A stretch of DNA of 64,000 nt from Anthracocystis setariae (taxonomy: Eukaryota > Basidiomycota > Ustilaginomycetes > Ustilaginales > Ustilaginaceae). A model generated the notes under the pieces. That model was given only the letters and a program-made list of their open reading frames with translations. It was not told the origin of the DNA and ran no database searches. This document shows, piece after piece, positions 52,149 to 62,301 of this stretch (within the stretch, counting starts at the first letter, position 1; each line of letters opens with the position of its first letter). The translations under genes and the position numbers were made by a program. The stretch spans positions 806,001 to 870,000 of the forward strand of contig CAKMXJ010000008.1 in assembly GCA_928724745.1 (NCBI GenBank), written 5' to 3'.

Positions 52149-55100
52149 ATGGCTCCTATCGCTACCAACGAGAACTCCCGCCAGGTTCGTTTTGTTGACA
52201 AGCTCAACGCCGAGCTGCCCCCCGTCCACGAAGAGGCCATCTCTTCCGACAACTTCGAGGCTTCCGGCTATGATGAGGTAGAGCGATCCTCTTCGCTCTG
52301 GGCCGGGTCCATGCCCGCTGCCCAGGGTCTCTACGACCCCGACAACGAAAAGGACGCTTGCGGTGTCGGTTTCCTTTGCCAGATTAAGGGCAAACCTGCC
52401 CACAAGATCGTCTCCGACGCTCGTTTTCTGCTCTGCAACATGACCCACCGTGGCGCTGTCGGTGCTGATGCCCGTGACGGTGACGGTGCCGGTGTCATGA
52501 CCGGAATCCCCGATACTTTCTTCCGCCGCGAGACCGAGCGTGACCTCGGCGTCAAGCTTCCTGCTCAGGGTCAGTACGCCGTGGGTAACCTCTTCTTCAA
52601 CCCTAAGGACGACAAGGCACGTGCCGAGCACGTTGCCACTTTCACACAGATCGCAGACAAGCTTGGCCTCCGCGTTCTCGGGTGGCGTGATGTCCCCGTC
52701 GACAACTCGATCCTTGGACCTGCTTCCAAGAGCAAGGAGCCCAAGATCATGCAGCCTTTTGTCGTGCTCCAGGACCACTACGGCTCCGGCAGCTCCCCCG
52801 CTGAAGCATCCAAGCCTTTCGATGAGCAGTACTTCAGCCGTCAGCTCTACGTGCTCCGCAAGCACGCCACCCACACCATCGGTCTGCAGAACTGGTTCTA
52901 CATCTGCTCGCTGAGTCCCACCAACATCATCTACAAGGGCCAGCTCAGCCCCGTCCAGGTCTACAACTACTACTACGACCTCAACAATGTCCACTACGCC
53001 TCTCACTTTGCTCTTGTCCACTCTCGTTTCTCCACCAACACCTTCCCTTCGTGGGACCGTGCCCAGCCCATGAGATGGGCCGCTCACAACGGTGAAATCA
53101 ACACCATCCGTGGTAACAAGAACTGGATGCGCGCCCGTGAGGGTCTGCTCAAGTCCGAGACGTTCGGCGACGAGCTCGACCTCCTCTACCCCATTATCGA
53201 GGGTGGTGGATCCGACTCGGCTGCTTTCGACAATGTCCTCGAGCTTCTCGTCATCAACAAGGTCCTCACCCTTCCTCAGGCCGTCATGATGATGATTCCC
53301 GAGGCTTGGCAGGGCGACAGCTCCCACATGGAACCTGAGAAGGTCGCCTTCTACCAATGGGCTGCTTGTCTCATGGAGCCTTGGGATGGTCCCGCGCTTT
53401 TCACCTTCGCCGACGGTCGATACTGCGGTGCCAACCTGGACCGAAACGGTCTTCGTCCCTGCCGTTACTACATCACCGACGACGACATCATGATCTGTGC
53501 CTCCGAGGTCGGCACTGTCACCATCGACCCCAAGACCGTCATTGCCAAGGGCCGTCTCCAGCCCGGTAAGATGCTTCTTGTCGACACTGTCGAGGGTCGT
53601 GTCGTCGAGGACCGTGAGCTCAAGATGACCACTGCTCAGCGTGCCGATTTCGCTGCTTGGCTCGAGAACCAGTTGCTCCGTCTTCCCGAGATCGTTGACC
53701 GCGTTCGCCGCAACACTGGCAACGCCATCGCCCCCGTCATCGACGACGAGCGTCTCAGCACCGATCCCAAGCTCCTCGCTTTCGGTTACACTGCTGAACA
53801 GATCAACTTGCTCATGCTTCCCATGGTTGCCGACGGTAAGGAGGCCCTGGGATCCATGGGTAACGATGCTCCGCTCGCATGTATCTCGACCGCTCCTCGC
53901 GTCATTTACGACTACTTCCGCGAGCTCTTCGCTCAGGTTACCAACCCTCCCATCGACCCTATTCGAGAGTCCATCGTCATGTCTCTCGAGCAGTACGTCG
54001 GTCCCGAGGGTAACCTTCTTGAGATGAAGCCCGAGCAGTGCCACCGTCTCCTGCTTCCTTCGCCTATCCTCACCATCGATGAGCTCGCCGCCATCAAGCA
54101 GATTGACTCCGTCCACGCTGACTGGACCACCAAGACCATCGACATCACCTACAACAAGGAGGAGGGTATAGTTGGCTACGAGCGCACTCTCGACCGCATC
54201 TGCTCCGAGACCTCGCAGGCTATCCGCGAAGGCTACCGTGTTGTCGTCCTCTCCGACCGAGCTGTAGGTGCCGACCGCGTGTCCATCTCCTCGCTCGTTG
54301 CTTGCGGTGGTGTTCACCACCACCTCATCCGCAACAAGGAACGCAGCCGTATCGCCCTCATGATTGAGTCTGCTGAGGCTCGTGAGGTGCATCACATGTG
54401 CGTTCTCCTCGGATACGGTGCTGATGCGATCTGCCCCTGGCTTGCCATGGAGGCTATCCTCAAGGTGTCCCGCGAGGGTCTCGTCAAGGCAGACCTCTCT
54501 GCCAAGCAGCTCATCGACAACTGGACGCACGCCGTCGACAACGGCATTCTCAAGGTCATGTCGAAGATGGGTATCTCGACCTTGGCCTCGTACAAGGGTG
54601 CTCAGATTTTCGAAGCTCTTGGTCTAGCCAACTCGGTCGTCGACCGCTGCTTCGCCGGCACCGCTTCGCGAATTTCTGGTTCCGACTTCACCCTGCTTGC
54701 CATGGACGCTCTCGAGTTCCACGACCGTGGCTACCCGTCGCGTGACACAATCACGATTCCCGGTATGCCCGAATCGGGCGAGTACCACTACCGTGACGGT
54801 GGTGAGGAGCACATCAACAATCCGATGACCATTGCTCATCTTCAGGATGCTGCCCGTGAGAGGAACCAGGCCTCTTGGGATGCTTACTCCAAGGCCTCGC
54901 ACAACGCTGTCAAGGCGACCTCGCTCCGTGGTCTCCTCGACTTTGACTACTCCAAGTCGCGTGCCATCCCCGTCGATCAGGTCGAGCCTTGGACTGAGAT
55001 CGTTCAGCGCTTCTGCACCGGTGCCATGTCGTACGGTTCCATCTCGATCGAGGCTCACTCGGCTCTCGCCATCGCCATGAACCGTCTCGGCGGCAAGTCC

Positions 55101-58100
55101 AACACCGGTGAGGGTGGTGAAGATGCCGAGCGTTCCATTCCTCTCCCCAACGGCGACTCTCTCCGATCCAAGATCAAGCAGATCGCCTCCGGTCGTTTCG
55201 GTGTTACTAGCAACTACCTTGCCGATTCGGACGAGCTCCAGATCAAGATGGCACAGGGTGCTAAGCCCGGTGAGGGCGGTGAGCTTCCGGGCCACAAGGT
55301 GTCGCCTTCGATCGCCCGCACGCGTCACTCGACCGCCGGTGTCGGTCTCATCTCGCCCCCACCTCATCATGACATCTACTCGATCGAGGACCTGAAGCAG
55401 CTCATCTACGACCTCAAATGTGCCAATCCGCGCGCCCGCGTCAGTGTCAAGCTCGTTTCCGAGGTCGGCGTCGGTATCGTTGCCTCGGGTGTCGCCAAGG
55501 CCAAGGCCGACCACATCCTCATCTCCGGTCACGATGGTGGTACCGGTGCCTCGCGATGGACCGGCATCAAGTACGCTGGTCTTCCTTGGGAGCTCGGTCT
55601 CGCCGAAACGCATCAGACCTTGGTGCTCAACGATCTACGTGGCCGTGTCGTCGTCCAGACCGACGGTCAGCTTCGTACCGGTCGGGATGTCGCCATCGCA
55701 TGTCTCCTGGGCGCCGAGGAATGGGGTTTCGCCACCACTCCCTTGATTGCCTTGGGCTGCATCATGCTCAAACGATGCCACACTAACACGTGTGCGCCCG
55801 GTCTTGCGACACAGGATCCGGAGCTGCGAGCCAAGTTTGCAGGTCAACCGGAGCATGTGATCAACTTCTTCTATTATCTGGCGGAGGAGCTTCGATCGAT
55901 CATGGCAAAGTTGGGTTTGCGCACCATCAACGAGATGGTGGGTCGTTCCGACTTGCTCAGAGTGGATGACAGCCTGCGCACGCCCAAGACGGCCAATTTG
56001 GACTTGAGCGCTATGCTTAAGCCGGCTCACGAGATGCGTCCTGGTGCTGCTACGTACAAGGTTCGCCAACAGGACCACAAGCTGTACGTGCGCTTGGACA
56101 ACAAGTTCATTGATGAGGCCGAGCCTGCGCTTTCCGAGGGAATTCCCGTGCAGATTGAATGCGACGTGACGAATACCGATCGTGCGCTCGGCACGACCCT
56201 TTCGTACAAAGTTTCCAAACTGTTCGGCGAAGAAGGTCTCCCCACCGATACCATCCACATCAACGCTCGCGGTTCTGCTGGTCAGTCTCTCGGTACCTTC
56301 CTCGCTCCTGGTATCACTCTTGAACTTGAGGGAGATGCCAACGACTATGCAGGGCGCGGTCTCAGTGGCGGTCGTCTCATCGTCTATCCCCCCAAGGTCT
56401 CGTCGTTCAAAGCTGAAGAGAACGTCATCGTGGGTAACACCGCCCTCTTTGGTGCCACGAGCGGTCATGCTTACTTCAGAGGTCTTGCAGCCGAACGATT
56501 CGCCGTCCGAAACTCGGGCGCCCACGCCGTTGTCGAGGGTGTCGGTGACCACGGTTGCGAGTACATGACCGGTGGCCGTATTGTGATCCTTGGTCCTACG
56601 GGCCGTAACTTCGCTGCCGGTATGTCGGGTGGTATCGCCTACGTTCTCGACATGAGCCGAGACTTCCACACCAAGTGCAACACTGAAATGGTCGAGCTTG
56701 GTCCTGTCAAGGATCCGCAAGAGATCGCTGAGCTTCGCAACCTTCTCGAGAACCACCGCCACTACACGGGGTCCACCGTTGCCGACCACGTCCTCCACGA
56801 CTTCCACCACCTTCTGCCCCGATTCGTTCGAGTCCTGCCCGTCGACTACAAACGTGTTCTCGAGGAGGAAGCCGCCAAGGCCGCCGTCGAGAAGAAGCGA
56901 TCGAGCCACGTTGACTTGCTCGGTACTCTTTCTCGCCACGGCAGTCAGGTCGATGTCTCTGTTTCGGAGGACAAGCCCAAGGACAATGCCGCCGACAACG
57001 TTCGCGAGATCCCCGCTGCCAAGCCGGTCGAGCCGGCGGTTGTCGACGTCGAAGATTCTATGGTCGATGACGAGACTGCCAAGGCCAGACTCAACAAGAT
57101 CGACAAGACCCGTGGCTTCATGAAGTACAAGCGTCTTGGCGAGCACTACCGCAACCCCACCAAACGTATCAGGGACTACAAGGAGCTCTCGACCCGTCTC
57201 ACGGAATCCGAGCTCAAGTACCAGACCGCTCGTTGCATGGATTGCGGTATTCCCTTCTGCCAGGGTGACACGGGTTGTCCCATTTCCAACATCATTCCCA
57301 AGTGGAACGATCTCGTTTTCAAGGGTCAATGGGAGGACGCGCTCAACCGTCTTCTGATGACCAACAACTTCCCCGAGTTCACTGGTCGTGTCTGCCCTGC
57401 TCCTTGTGAAGGTGCTTGTACGGTTGGAATCAGCGAGCAGCCCGTTGGCATCAAGACGATCGAATGCGCCATCATTGACAAGGGTTTCGAGGAAGGCTGG
57501 ATGGTTCCCCGTCCTCCCAAGGTTCGCACCGGAAAGACCATTGCCATCATTGGTTCGGGTCCCGCCGGGTTGTCCTGTGCCGACCAGCTCAACAAAGCCG
57601 GTCACTCGGTCACTGTCTACGAGCGAGCCGACCGCATTGGTGGTCTCCTCATGTACGGTATCCCCAACATGAAGCTCGACAAGGGCGTCGTCCAGCGTCG
57701 TGTTGACCTCATGGCTGCCGAAGGTGTCAACTTTGTTACCAGCACTTATGTTGGCCGTGACGTTGACCCCAAGCAGCTCCATGCCCAGAACGATGCCATT
57801 GTTTACGCTGTTGGTGCCACTTGGCCTCGCGACCTCAAGGTTCCCGGGCGTGAGGCTGACGGTGTTCACTTTGCCATGGACTTCCTTGCTCCCAACACCA
57901 AGTCGCTCCTCGACTCTGGTCTCCAGGATGGCCACTACCTCAGCGCCAAGGACAAGGACGTCATTGTCATCGGTGGTGGTGACACCGGTTGTGACGCCCA
58001 GGCTACGGCTCTCCGTCACGGTGCCAAGAGCATTGTCAACTTTGAGCTTCTTCCCCAGCCTCCTAACGAGCGCGCCAAGGGCAACCCCTGGCCTCAGTTC

Positions 58101-58646
58101 CCTCGTGTCTTCAAGGTGGACTACGGTCATACTGAGGTGGCTGCCAAGTGGGGCTCGGACCCTCGTGAGTACTGCATCTCGACCACCTCGTTCGAGAAGG
58201 ACGCCGAGGGCAAGCTCGTTGCGCTCAACACGATCAAGGTTCACTGGGAGCTTGACGCTTCGGGCAAGTGGCAGATGAACAAGGTGCCCGGATCGGAGAA
58301 GCGATGGCCATGCGACCTTTGCTTGCTGTCGCTCGGTTTCCTTGGTCCCGAGAACGACGCCATCTCGGCGCTTGGTCTCGAGCAGGACGGTCGATCCAAC
58401 ATCAAGGCGGATGACCAGAAGGGCAAGAGCCCTTACAAGACCAACGTCGAGCGCGTCTACACTGCTGGTGACTGTCGCCGTGGTCAGTCGCTCATCGTTT
58501 GGGGTATTCAGGAGGGTCGTGCTTGCGCTGCTCAGGTTGACCGCGATCTCATGGGTAACACTCGTCTGCCATGGGCCGGTTCGATCAAGAGGCGTGAGTT
58601 CCTCCCGATCACAGGTGAGAAGTCCAAGGTCGCTGCTACCGCCTAA
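52149..58646 (+). CDS. GLT1: Glutamate synthase (NADH-type GOGAT), fused alpha and beta chains
   Basis: A 2165-residue, intronless protein is read from the ATG at 52149 (MAPIATNENS). A propeptide of about 70 residues precedes the amidotransferase nucleophile C71 in DACGVGFLCQ, so N-terminal cleavage is likely. The central and FMN-binding synthase domains follow, with the [3Fe-4S] cysteines in CHTNTCAPG and the cysteine just before it. The GXGXG beta-helix region comes next (DYAGRGLSGGRLIVYPP). The C-terminal beta part starts near residue 1640, with CMDCGIPFCQ and CPAPCEGAC clusters and the dinucleotide motifs IIGSGPAGLSCA and VIGGGDTGCDA. It converts glutamine plus 2-oxoglutarate to two glutamates and completes the assimilation of ammonium made by NAR1/NIR1. 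Codon usage is strongly C-ending. Confidence 0.97.
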   Translation: MAPIATNENSRQVRFVDKLNAELPPVHEEAISSDNFEASGYDEVERSSSLWAGSMPAAQGLYDPDNEKDACGVGFLCQIKGKPAHKIVSDARFLLCNMTHRGAVGADARDGDGAGVMTGIPDTFFRRETERDLGVKLPAQGQYAVGNLFFNPKDDKARAEHVATFTQIADKLGLRVLGWRDVPVDNSILGPASKSKEPKIMQPFVVLQDHYGSGSSPAEASKPFDEQYFSRQLYVLRKHATHTIGLQNWFYICSLSPTNIIYKGQLSPVQVYNYYYDLNNVHYASHFALVHSRFSTNTFPSWDRAQPMRWAAHNGEINTIRGNKNWMRAREGLLKSETFGDELDLLYPIIEGGGSDSAAFDNVLELLVINKVLTLPQAVMMMIPEAWQGDSSHMEPEKVAFYQWAACLMEPWDGPALFTFADGRYCGANLDRNGLRPCRYYITDDDIMICASEVGTVTIDPKTVIAKGRLQPGKMLLVDTVEGRVVEDRELKMTTAQRADFAAWLENQLLRLPEIVDRVRRNTGNAIAPVIDDERLSTDPKLLAFGYTAEQINLLMLPMVADGKEALGSMGNDAPLACISTAPRVIYDYFRELFAQVTNPPIDPIRESIVMSLEQYVGPEGNLLEMKPEQCHRLLLPSPILTIDELAAIKQIDSVHADWTTKTIDITYNKEEGIVGYERTLDRICSETSQAIREGYRVVVLSDRAVGADRVSISSLVACGGVHHHLIRNKERSRIALMIESAEAREVHHMCVLLGYGADAICPWLAMEAILKVSREGLVKADLSAKQLIDNWTHAVDNGILKVMSKMGISTLASYKGAQIFEALGLANSVVDRCFAGTASRISGSDFTLLAMDALEFHDRGYPSRDTITIPGMPESGEYHYRDGGEEHINNPMTIAHLQDAARERNQASWDAYSKASHNAVKATSLRGLLDFDYSKSRAIPVDQVEPWTEIVQRFCTGAMSYGSISIEAHSALAIAMNRLGGKSNTGEGGEDAERSIPLPNGDSLRSKIKQIASGRFGVTSNYLADSDELQIKMAQGAKPGEGGELPGHKVSPSIARTRHSTAGVGLISPPPHHDIYSIEDLKQLIYDLKCANPRARVSVKLVSEVGVGIVASGVAKAKADHILISGHDGGTGASRWTGIKYAGLPWELGLAETHQTLVLNDLRGRVVVQTDGQLRTGRDVAIACLLGAEEWGFATTPLIALGCIMLKRCHTNTCAPGLATQDPELRAKFAGQPEHVINFFYYLAEELRSIMAKLGLRTINEMVGRSDLLRVDDSLRTPKTANLDLSAMLKPAHEMRPGAATYKVRQQDHKLYVRLDNKFIDEAEPALSEGIPVQIECDVTNTDRALGTTLSYKVSKLFGEEGLPTDTIHINARGSAGQSLGTFLAPGITLELEGDANDYAGRGLSGGRLIVYPPKVSSFKAEENVIVGNTALFGATSGHAYFRGLAAERFAVRNSGAHAVVEGVGDHGCEYMTGGRIVILGPTGRNFAAGMSGGIAYVLDMSRDFHTKCNTEMVELGPVKDPQEIAELRNLLENHRHYTGSTVADHVLHDFHHLLPRFVRVLPVDYKRVLEEEAAKAAVEKKRSSHVDLLGTLSRHGSQVDVSVSEDKPKDNAADNVREIPAAKPVEPAVVDVEDSMVDDETAKARLNKIDKTRGFMKYKRLGEHYRNPTKRIRDYKELSTRLTESELKYQTARCMDCGIPFCQGDTGCPISNIIPKWNDLVFKGQWEDALNRLLMTNNFPEFTGRVCPAPCEGACTVGISEQPVGIKTIECAIIDKGFEEGWMVPRPPKVRTGKTIAIIGSGPAGLSCADQLNKAGHSVTVYERADRIGGLLMYGIPNMKLDKGVVQRRVDLMAAEGVNFVTSTYVGRDVDPKQLHAQNDAIVYAVGATWPRDLKVPGREADGVHFAMDFLAPNTKSLLDSGLQDGHYLSAKDKDVIVIGGGDTGCDAQATALRHGAKSIVNFELLPQPPNERAKGNPWPQFPRVFKVDYGHTEVAAKWGSDPREYCISTTSFEKDAEGKLVALNTIKVHWELDASGKWQMNKVPGSEKRWPCDLCLLSLGFLGPENDAISALGLEQDGRSNIKADDQKGKSPYKTNVERVYTAGDCRRGQSLIVWGIQEGRACAAQVDRDLMGNTRLPWAGSIKRREFLPITGEKSKVAATA

Positions 58647-59142
58647 ACTTCTCTCTTCCCTTCCCACCTCGATTATTAAATCTTTCCCTCTCACACTTCT
58701 TCCCCGCATTTTGTACATACGTGTCGTGATTTTCTCTCCATCTCCAGGATCTGTGTCGACAGCAGAGGCGGGAGGGGGGGCTCTATGGCTTTACGAGCTC
58801 TCGCTACCGTTTCGATTTGGACTCCTTTCTCTTATGTTTCGGTTCGCGATGTGGTTTTTTTCAATCGAAATGAATGGCTTTGATTTCGATTTTACCCGAC
58901 AAAATCACGCCTCTCTCTGGCTGACTGTGCTTGTGAATTCCTAAGCGATGCGATGCGACAAGCTGGAGGAGACGATCGACTCGGTGTGGGGTGGGGGAGT
59001 GGTGGTGGTTCACTTGCGTCAAGATCGAGAATTGCCAGATGGAGTGTGGGGGCGGGGGCGGGGGGCGAATAAGTACTGCACGGCATTGTCTTGAACGACG
59101 AAGATTGGCATTGAAAAGCGGGACTCAAGGGTAGGTATGAAG
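58647..59142. other. Convergent 3' region between GLT1 and the NmrA-like gene
   Basis: These 496 bases are the 3' sides of two convergent genes. G-rich runs lie at 58770-58781, 58987-58996 and 59047-59066. Nothing coding is supported. Confidence 0.4.
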
Positions 59143-60099
59143 CTACAACTTGAGAGAAATTGCCCAATCTTGTACAGTAGCAAGATTTGCGCCTTTGAGG
59201 AGGAACTTGTCACTTTGGGGCTGATTTGCCTGAGCGTTTTTGCCGTAGTAACTGTACTGGTCGATGAGTTTCATGTTTTCAGTAAGTTCGTCTGCGATGG
59301 TCTGGGGGAGCAAGTTCTTGAACACATGGGAGGGGATGGTGTTGTACGTGACGTTTTTACCGATGGCGTTGGTGAGCTGATGGGAAAACGTATGCATGTC
59401 GGTCCACATACTCACTCCCTGCACGGTTTTGCCATTAGCCGCAGAACCGGCTTCGAAGATGCCCGCAACCCATTTACCCGTATCGGCTATAACATCAATC
59501 AATGGTACCCTCGCCTTTGGATCGATCGGAAGCGTAATGGTGTAACCCGCACCCGACACCCGCTCGTCACTCTTGGTGATCATCGTGTTGAAGTTCTGAA
59601 GGAAGAATGCCGGATGGAAGAAAGTGACGATGAGATCGTCGGTTTGGATGGATTTGGCGTAGTCGTCAATGGCAGCCTTGCTGTCAAAGTGCGGAACGTG
59701 CAGGGTAGCGTTGGTGAGTTTGGTGACGTTAGGCAGACTCGAAATGACCAGGTGACGCACCCCGACGGACAGCGACGCATCGACAATGTTACGACCCTGT
59801 TGGGTTTCCTTGGCTGCATCCATGGATTCCCAAAAGTTGGTCACCGCAAATACGCCGTGCGAGCCCTGAATCGCATGGCGCAGAGACGAGGCGTCGTCAA
59901 GGTTGGCGCCGACTACTTCGACCCCTTGTTTGGCAAGCTCCTGCGCAGCAGGTTTCGAGGTGTCCCGGGTGACGCCACGCAGAGAGTACTTGGATGAGAG
60001 CGAGGGGGTCTTGAGGATGTTCGAGATGACACTGCCTCCTTGGTTGCCAGTAGCACCAAAGATGGTCAGCAGCTTCTTGGTCGACGACGTCGACGACAT
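59143..60099 (-). CDS. NmrA-like family NAD(P)-binding protein
   Basis: A 318-residue protein starts at the ATG complementary to 60097-60099 (MSSTSSTKKLLTIFG). The Rossmann nucleotide motif GATGNQGG is at residues 15-22. The body follows the atypical short-chain dehydrogenase fold of the NmrA/HSCARG family (GVTRDTSKPAA, GVFAVTNFWES, RHLVISSLPNV, FFHPAFFLQNF) and lacks the catalytic Tyr-x3-Lys of true dehydrogenases as far as I can see. Members sense the NAD(P) state, and Aspergillus NmrA represses the GATA activator AreA. Basidiomycetes have many paralogues, so a role in nitrogen control is only suggested by its position near GLT1 and the nitrate genes. No intron is needed. Confidence 0.88.
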   Translation of the reverse strand: MSSTSSTKKLLTIFGATGNQGGSVISNILKTPSLSSKYSLRGVTRDTSKPAAQELAKQGVEVVGANLDDASSLRHAIQGSHGVFAVTNFWESMDAAKETQQGRNIVDASLSVGVRHLVISSLPNVTKLTNATLHVPHFDSKAAIDDYAKSIQTDDLIVTFFHPAFFLQNFNTMITKSDERVSGAGYTITLPIDPKARVPLIDVIADTGKWVAGIFEAGSAANGKTVQGVSMWTDMHTFSHQLTNAIGKNVTYNTIPSHVFKNLLPQTIADELTENMKLIDQYSYYGKNAQANQPQSDKFLLKGANLATVQDWAISLKL

Positions 60100-60942
60100 T
60101 GTGATGACAATGTTTTGGCGGGGTGAGTTGTTGGGAAGGAGGATAGTTGCGTTGACCGGAGGGGTTCCTAATCGAGGATTTTGGGGAGGGAGAAGTTGAT
60201 GGATGAGGAAAAGGGAACGAGGTGGACGGTTGGTCGAGGATTATATCCAGTCAAGCAAGCCCGTCATGGCTGCTAACTCGACTCACGAATAGGGACAGGC
60301 TAAGAGGCTGGGGTGAATCCTTGACGACGGTTGACACAAGGACGGACATGACATTGACAGGCAGGATGGCGAAAATTGACCTCGATGACTCAAGGGACTG
60401 GAGATGCACGCACGGACTTAGAGGCTTGGGAGCGTAGCATGGATGAGCCAGCATGGATGAGCCATAGAGGGATCACCGGGGCAGGGCCCAGACTTGGGTT
60501 AGCCATGCGACTTGCTTGACTGTCCAACTGCGCCAACAACGGGTGTTAGGGGTTTGATGGCTGTCAGAGGCAAACGAACGGAATTAGAGTAAACTACAGT
60601 AAGTAGTGGCTTCGGACTCACGCCTAGCTCCGCAAAGTGCAGTACAGTACAGTACAGTACAGTGATACTGTGCTGGTTTGCAACCAAGGTTATGACGACT
60701 GTCAACTTACTGCACATGGTTTCCGCGGATGCACGGCGCTAGATTGGACCCTTGCCTGGAGTTAAAAAGACAATATAATCGGGGGTGGTGAATGCAAAAT
60801 TAATATGTTGTTACATTTCTCAAAAAGAACATGTTGGCTTTTTTTTTTGGGTTTTCGTTCTTGGCCCTAGCCGAAACCCGAAGCTGAATCTGATTGCAGG
60901 AAGAAAGCTCCGAACAAGTGGCACCAAGTGTCACTCCTCATC
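60100..60942. promoter_or_regulatory. Divergent NmrA-like/ATP11 promoter with repeats
   Basis: This 843-base region contains an exact tandem duplication of a 14-mer (agcatggatgagcc) at 60436-60463, an (AGTAC)n run at 60641-60664 and a short T run near 60840-60848. Nothing coding is supported. Confidence 0.5.
60641..60664. repeat. (AGTAC)n tandem repeat containing TACTGTAC on the other strand
   Basis: Four AGTAC units in tandem followed by AGTG are seen directly. The complement reads as repeated GTACT and contains TACTGTAC, the word found in several other intergenic regions here. Confidence 0.65.
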
Positions 60943-62166
60943 ATGGAACCCCATCAGAATCTAGCCAACATGATCAAGTCGCTCGCAAACACGCTGCGGG
61001 GCAGCTACACCTCGGCAGCTTCCAGCTCACGCTTGCGTGCCTTCCATGCTGCCACACCTTGCCTAGCCCAAGTGTCACCACCACTGCCCTTTTCATGGTC
61101 CCATCTCAAGTCGGATGACCAGTCTCGCAACGTCAACGATGCCACGCCCCGAGCTTCGACTTCCACTCCCGTACAAGATCATCGAGCGTCGGTACAGCAG
61201 AAACGTGAACGGAAACTACAAGAGTATGAGGCCAAGATCAAAGTCAAGGCGATGCAGCAAGGTCTGACCCCGGACGAATTCAAGCGTCGAACCCTCGAAC
61301 AAGCTGCTGCCGTCGTCAAGCCTGCCGACAAGCCTCCGACTACCTCAACATCATCAAGCACAAACCCATCTGGTGCACTCTCTGATGTGGAGAAGCGAGA
61401 TCTCGAACTGGCAGATGCACTCAACAAGCGTTCGCAAGCGGAAGCAGCCAAGAAACTAGCTACGGGACAGATCCACTCAACCCCCACCGGTGCACAAGAC
61501 GGCCCCATCAAACCGCTCAGCAAGATCCTCGACGTTGAAAAGCTCCGGACGCAAGATCGCGAAACGATCGCCAAGCTTTGGGCGGGCTACCACATGATCA
61601 AAAACAAACTATCCGCTGTCATCCCGACAGAAAAGTACCTCGAAATGCTTGCCAATGCTCGCGCATTCCCTCAATTCGTCCTGCCCCTTCCACGCCAAGT
61701 CATCGACGAATCCTCCTCCTCTGGCAGTCCACACAAGCAAGCTTTCGAGATGCAGTTCCTCGAATGGACCCTCCTCCCCTCACCGGCCGGATCGAACCTC
61801 GCTCCGCCCGCGACCACGCTCTTCACCCCGCTGGCGGAGTACAAACTCAAACAGGACTTCAGCCAACCAGTGCTCATCCTCACGTTTTACACGGATCTGT
61901 GCCAGACCAACGGCGTGGTGCTCATGCGCGGCGAGGTGACGGGCCTCAATGAAAAGACGGGCAAGGGTGGGAGGATCGATCAGGCGCAGGCGCAGTTGCT
62001 CGCCTTGACGCTGCAAAGGTTCTACCTACCGTCCGCCTCGGTATCTAGTACGGAGAAACAGCATGACGAGGATAAGGATGCATGCGCGAAACTACTCCAC
62101 GCTTTCCATAAGCGCCCGAAAGAGTTCGATGTCCAAGAGCTCGTGAATGTCGCTTTCCACCTTTGA
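60943..62166 (+). CDS. ATP11: Mitochondrial F1-ATPase assembly factor ATP11
   Basis: A 407-residue protein is read from the ATG at 60943 (MEPHQNLANMIKSL). A second ATG at 60970 (MIKSLANTLRGSY) would give a cleaner presequence, so the start is open between the two. Either way the first 35-45 residues are basic and Ser-rich. A charged helical segment follows (QKRERKLQEYEAKIKVKAMQ). The ATP11/ATPAF1 domain runs from about residue 193 to the end, starting with PLSKILDVEKLRTQDRETIA and including LWAGYHMIKNKLSAVIP. In mitochondria it binds the free F1 beta subunit and prevents its aggregation. It is convergent with the next gene, 135 bases away. Confidence 0.93.
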   Translation: MEPHQNLANMIKSLANTLRGSYTSAASSSRLRAFHAATPCLAQVSPPLPFSWSHLKSDDQSRNVNDATPRASTSTPVQDHRASVQQKRERKLQEYEAKIKVKAMQQGLTPDEFKRRTLEQAAAVVKPADKPPTTSTSSSTNPSGALSDVEKRDLELADALNKRSQAEAAKKLATGQIHSTPTGAQDGPIKPLSKILDVEKLRTQDRETIAKLWAGYHMIKNKLSAVIPTEKYLEMLANARAFPQFVLPLPRQVIDESSSSGSPHKQAFEMQFLEWTLLPSPAGSNLAPPATTLFTPLAEYKLKQDFSQPVLILTFYTDLCQTNGVVLMRGEVTGLNEKTGKGGRIDQAQAQLLALTLQRFYLPSASVSSTEKQHDEDKDACAKLLHAFHKRPKEFDVQELVNVAFHL

Positions 62167-62301
62167 CGGCAAGCACGTGGCAAGTCTAGAAATGCGTATT
62201 CAATCACAGTAAATGTGCCCAAGTTTGTGAGATGATGTCTAACGCTGATGCAGATTGAGGATGGAAATCGACAAGTTACAGAAAAGGTGCTAGCTGGCGA
62301 A

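Noticed and set aside
52017..54530. 837-residue open frame antisense to GLT1
   Set aside because: It mirrors the strongly C-ending codon use of GLT1, has no recognisable domain, and its composition (Val/Asp/Gly/Leu-rich) is typical of a shadow frame.
55635..58718. 1027-residue open frame antisense to the 3' half of GLT1
   Set aside because: Same reason: a codon-bias shadow. GLT1 on the plus strand has all catalytic motifs in frame.
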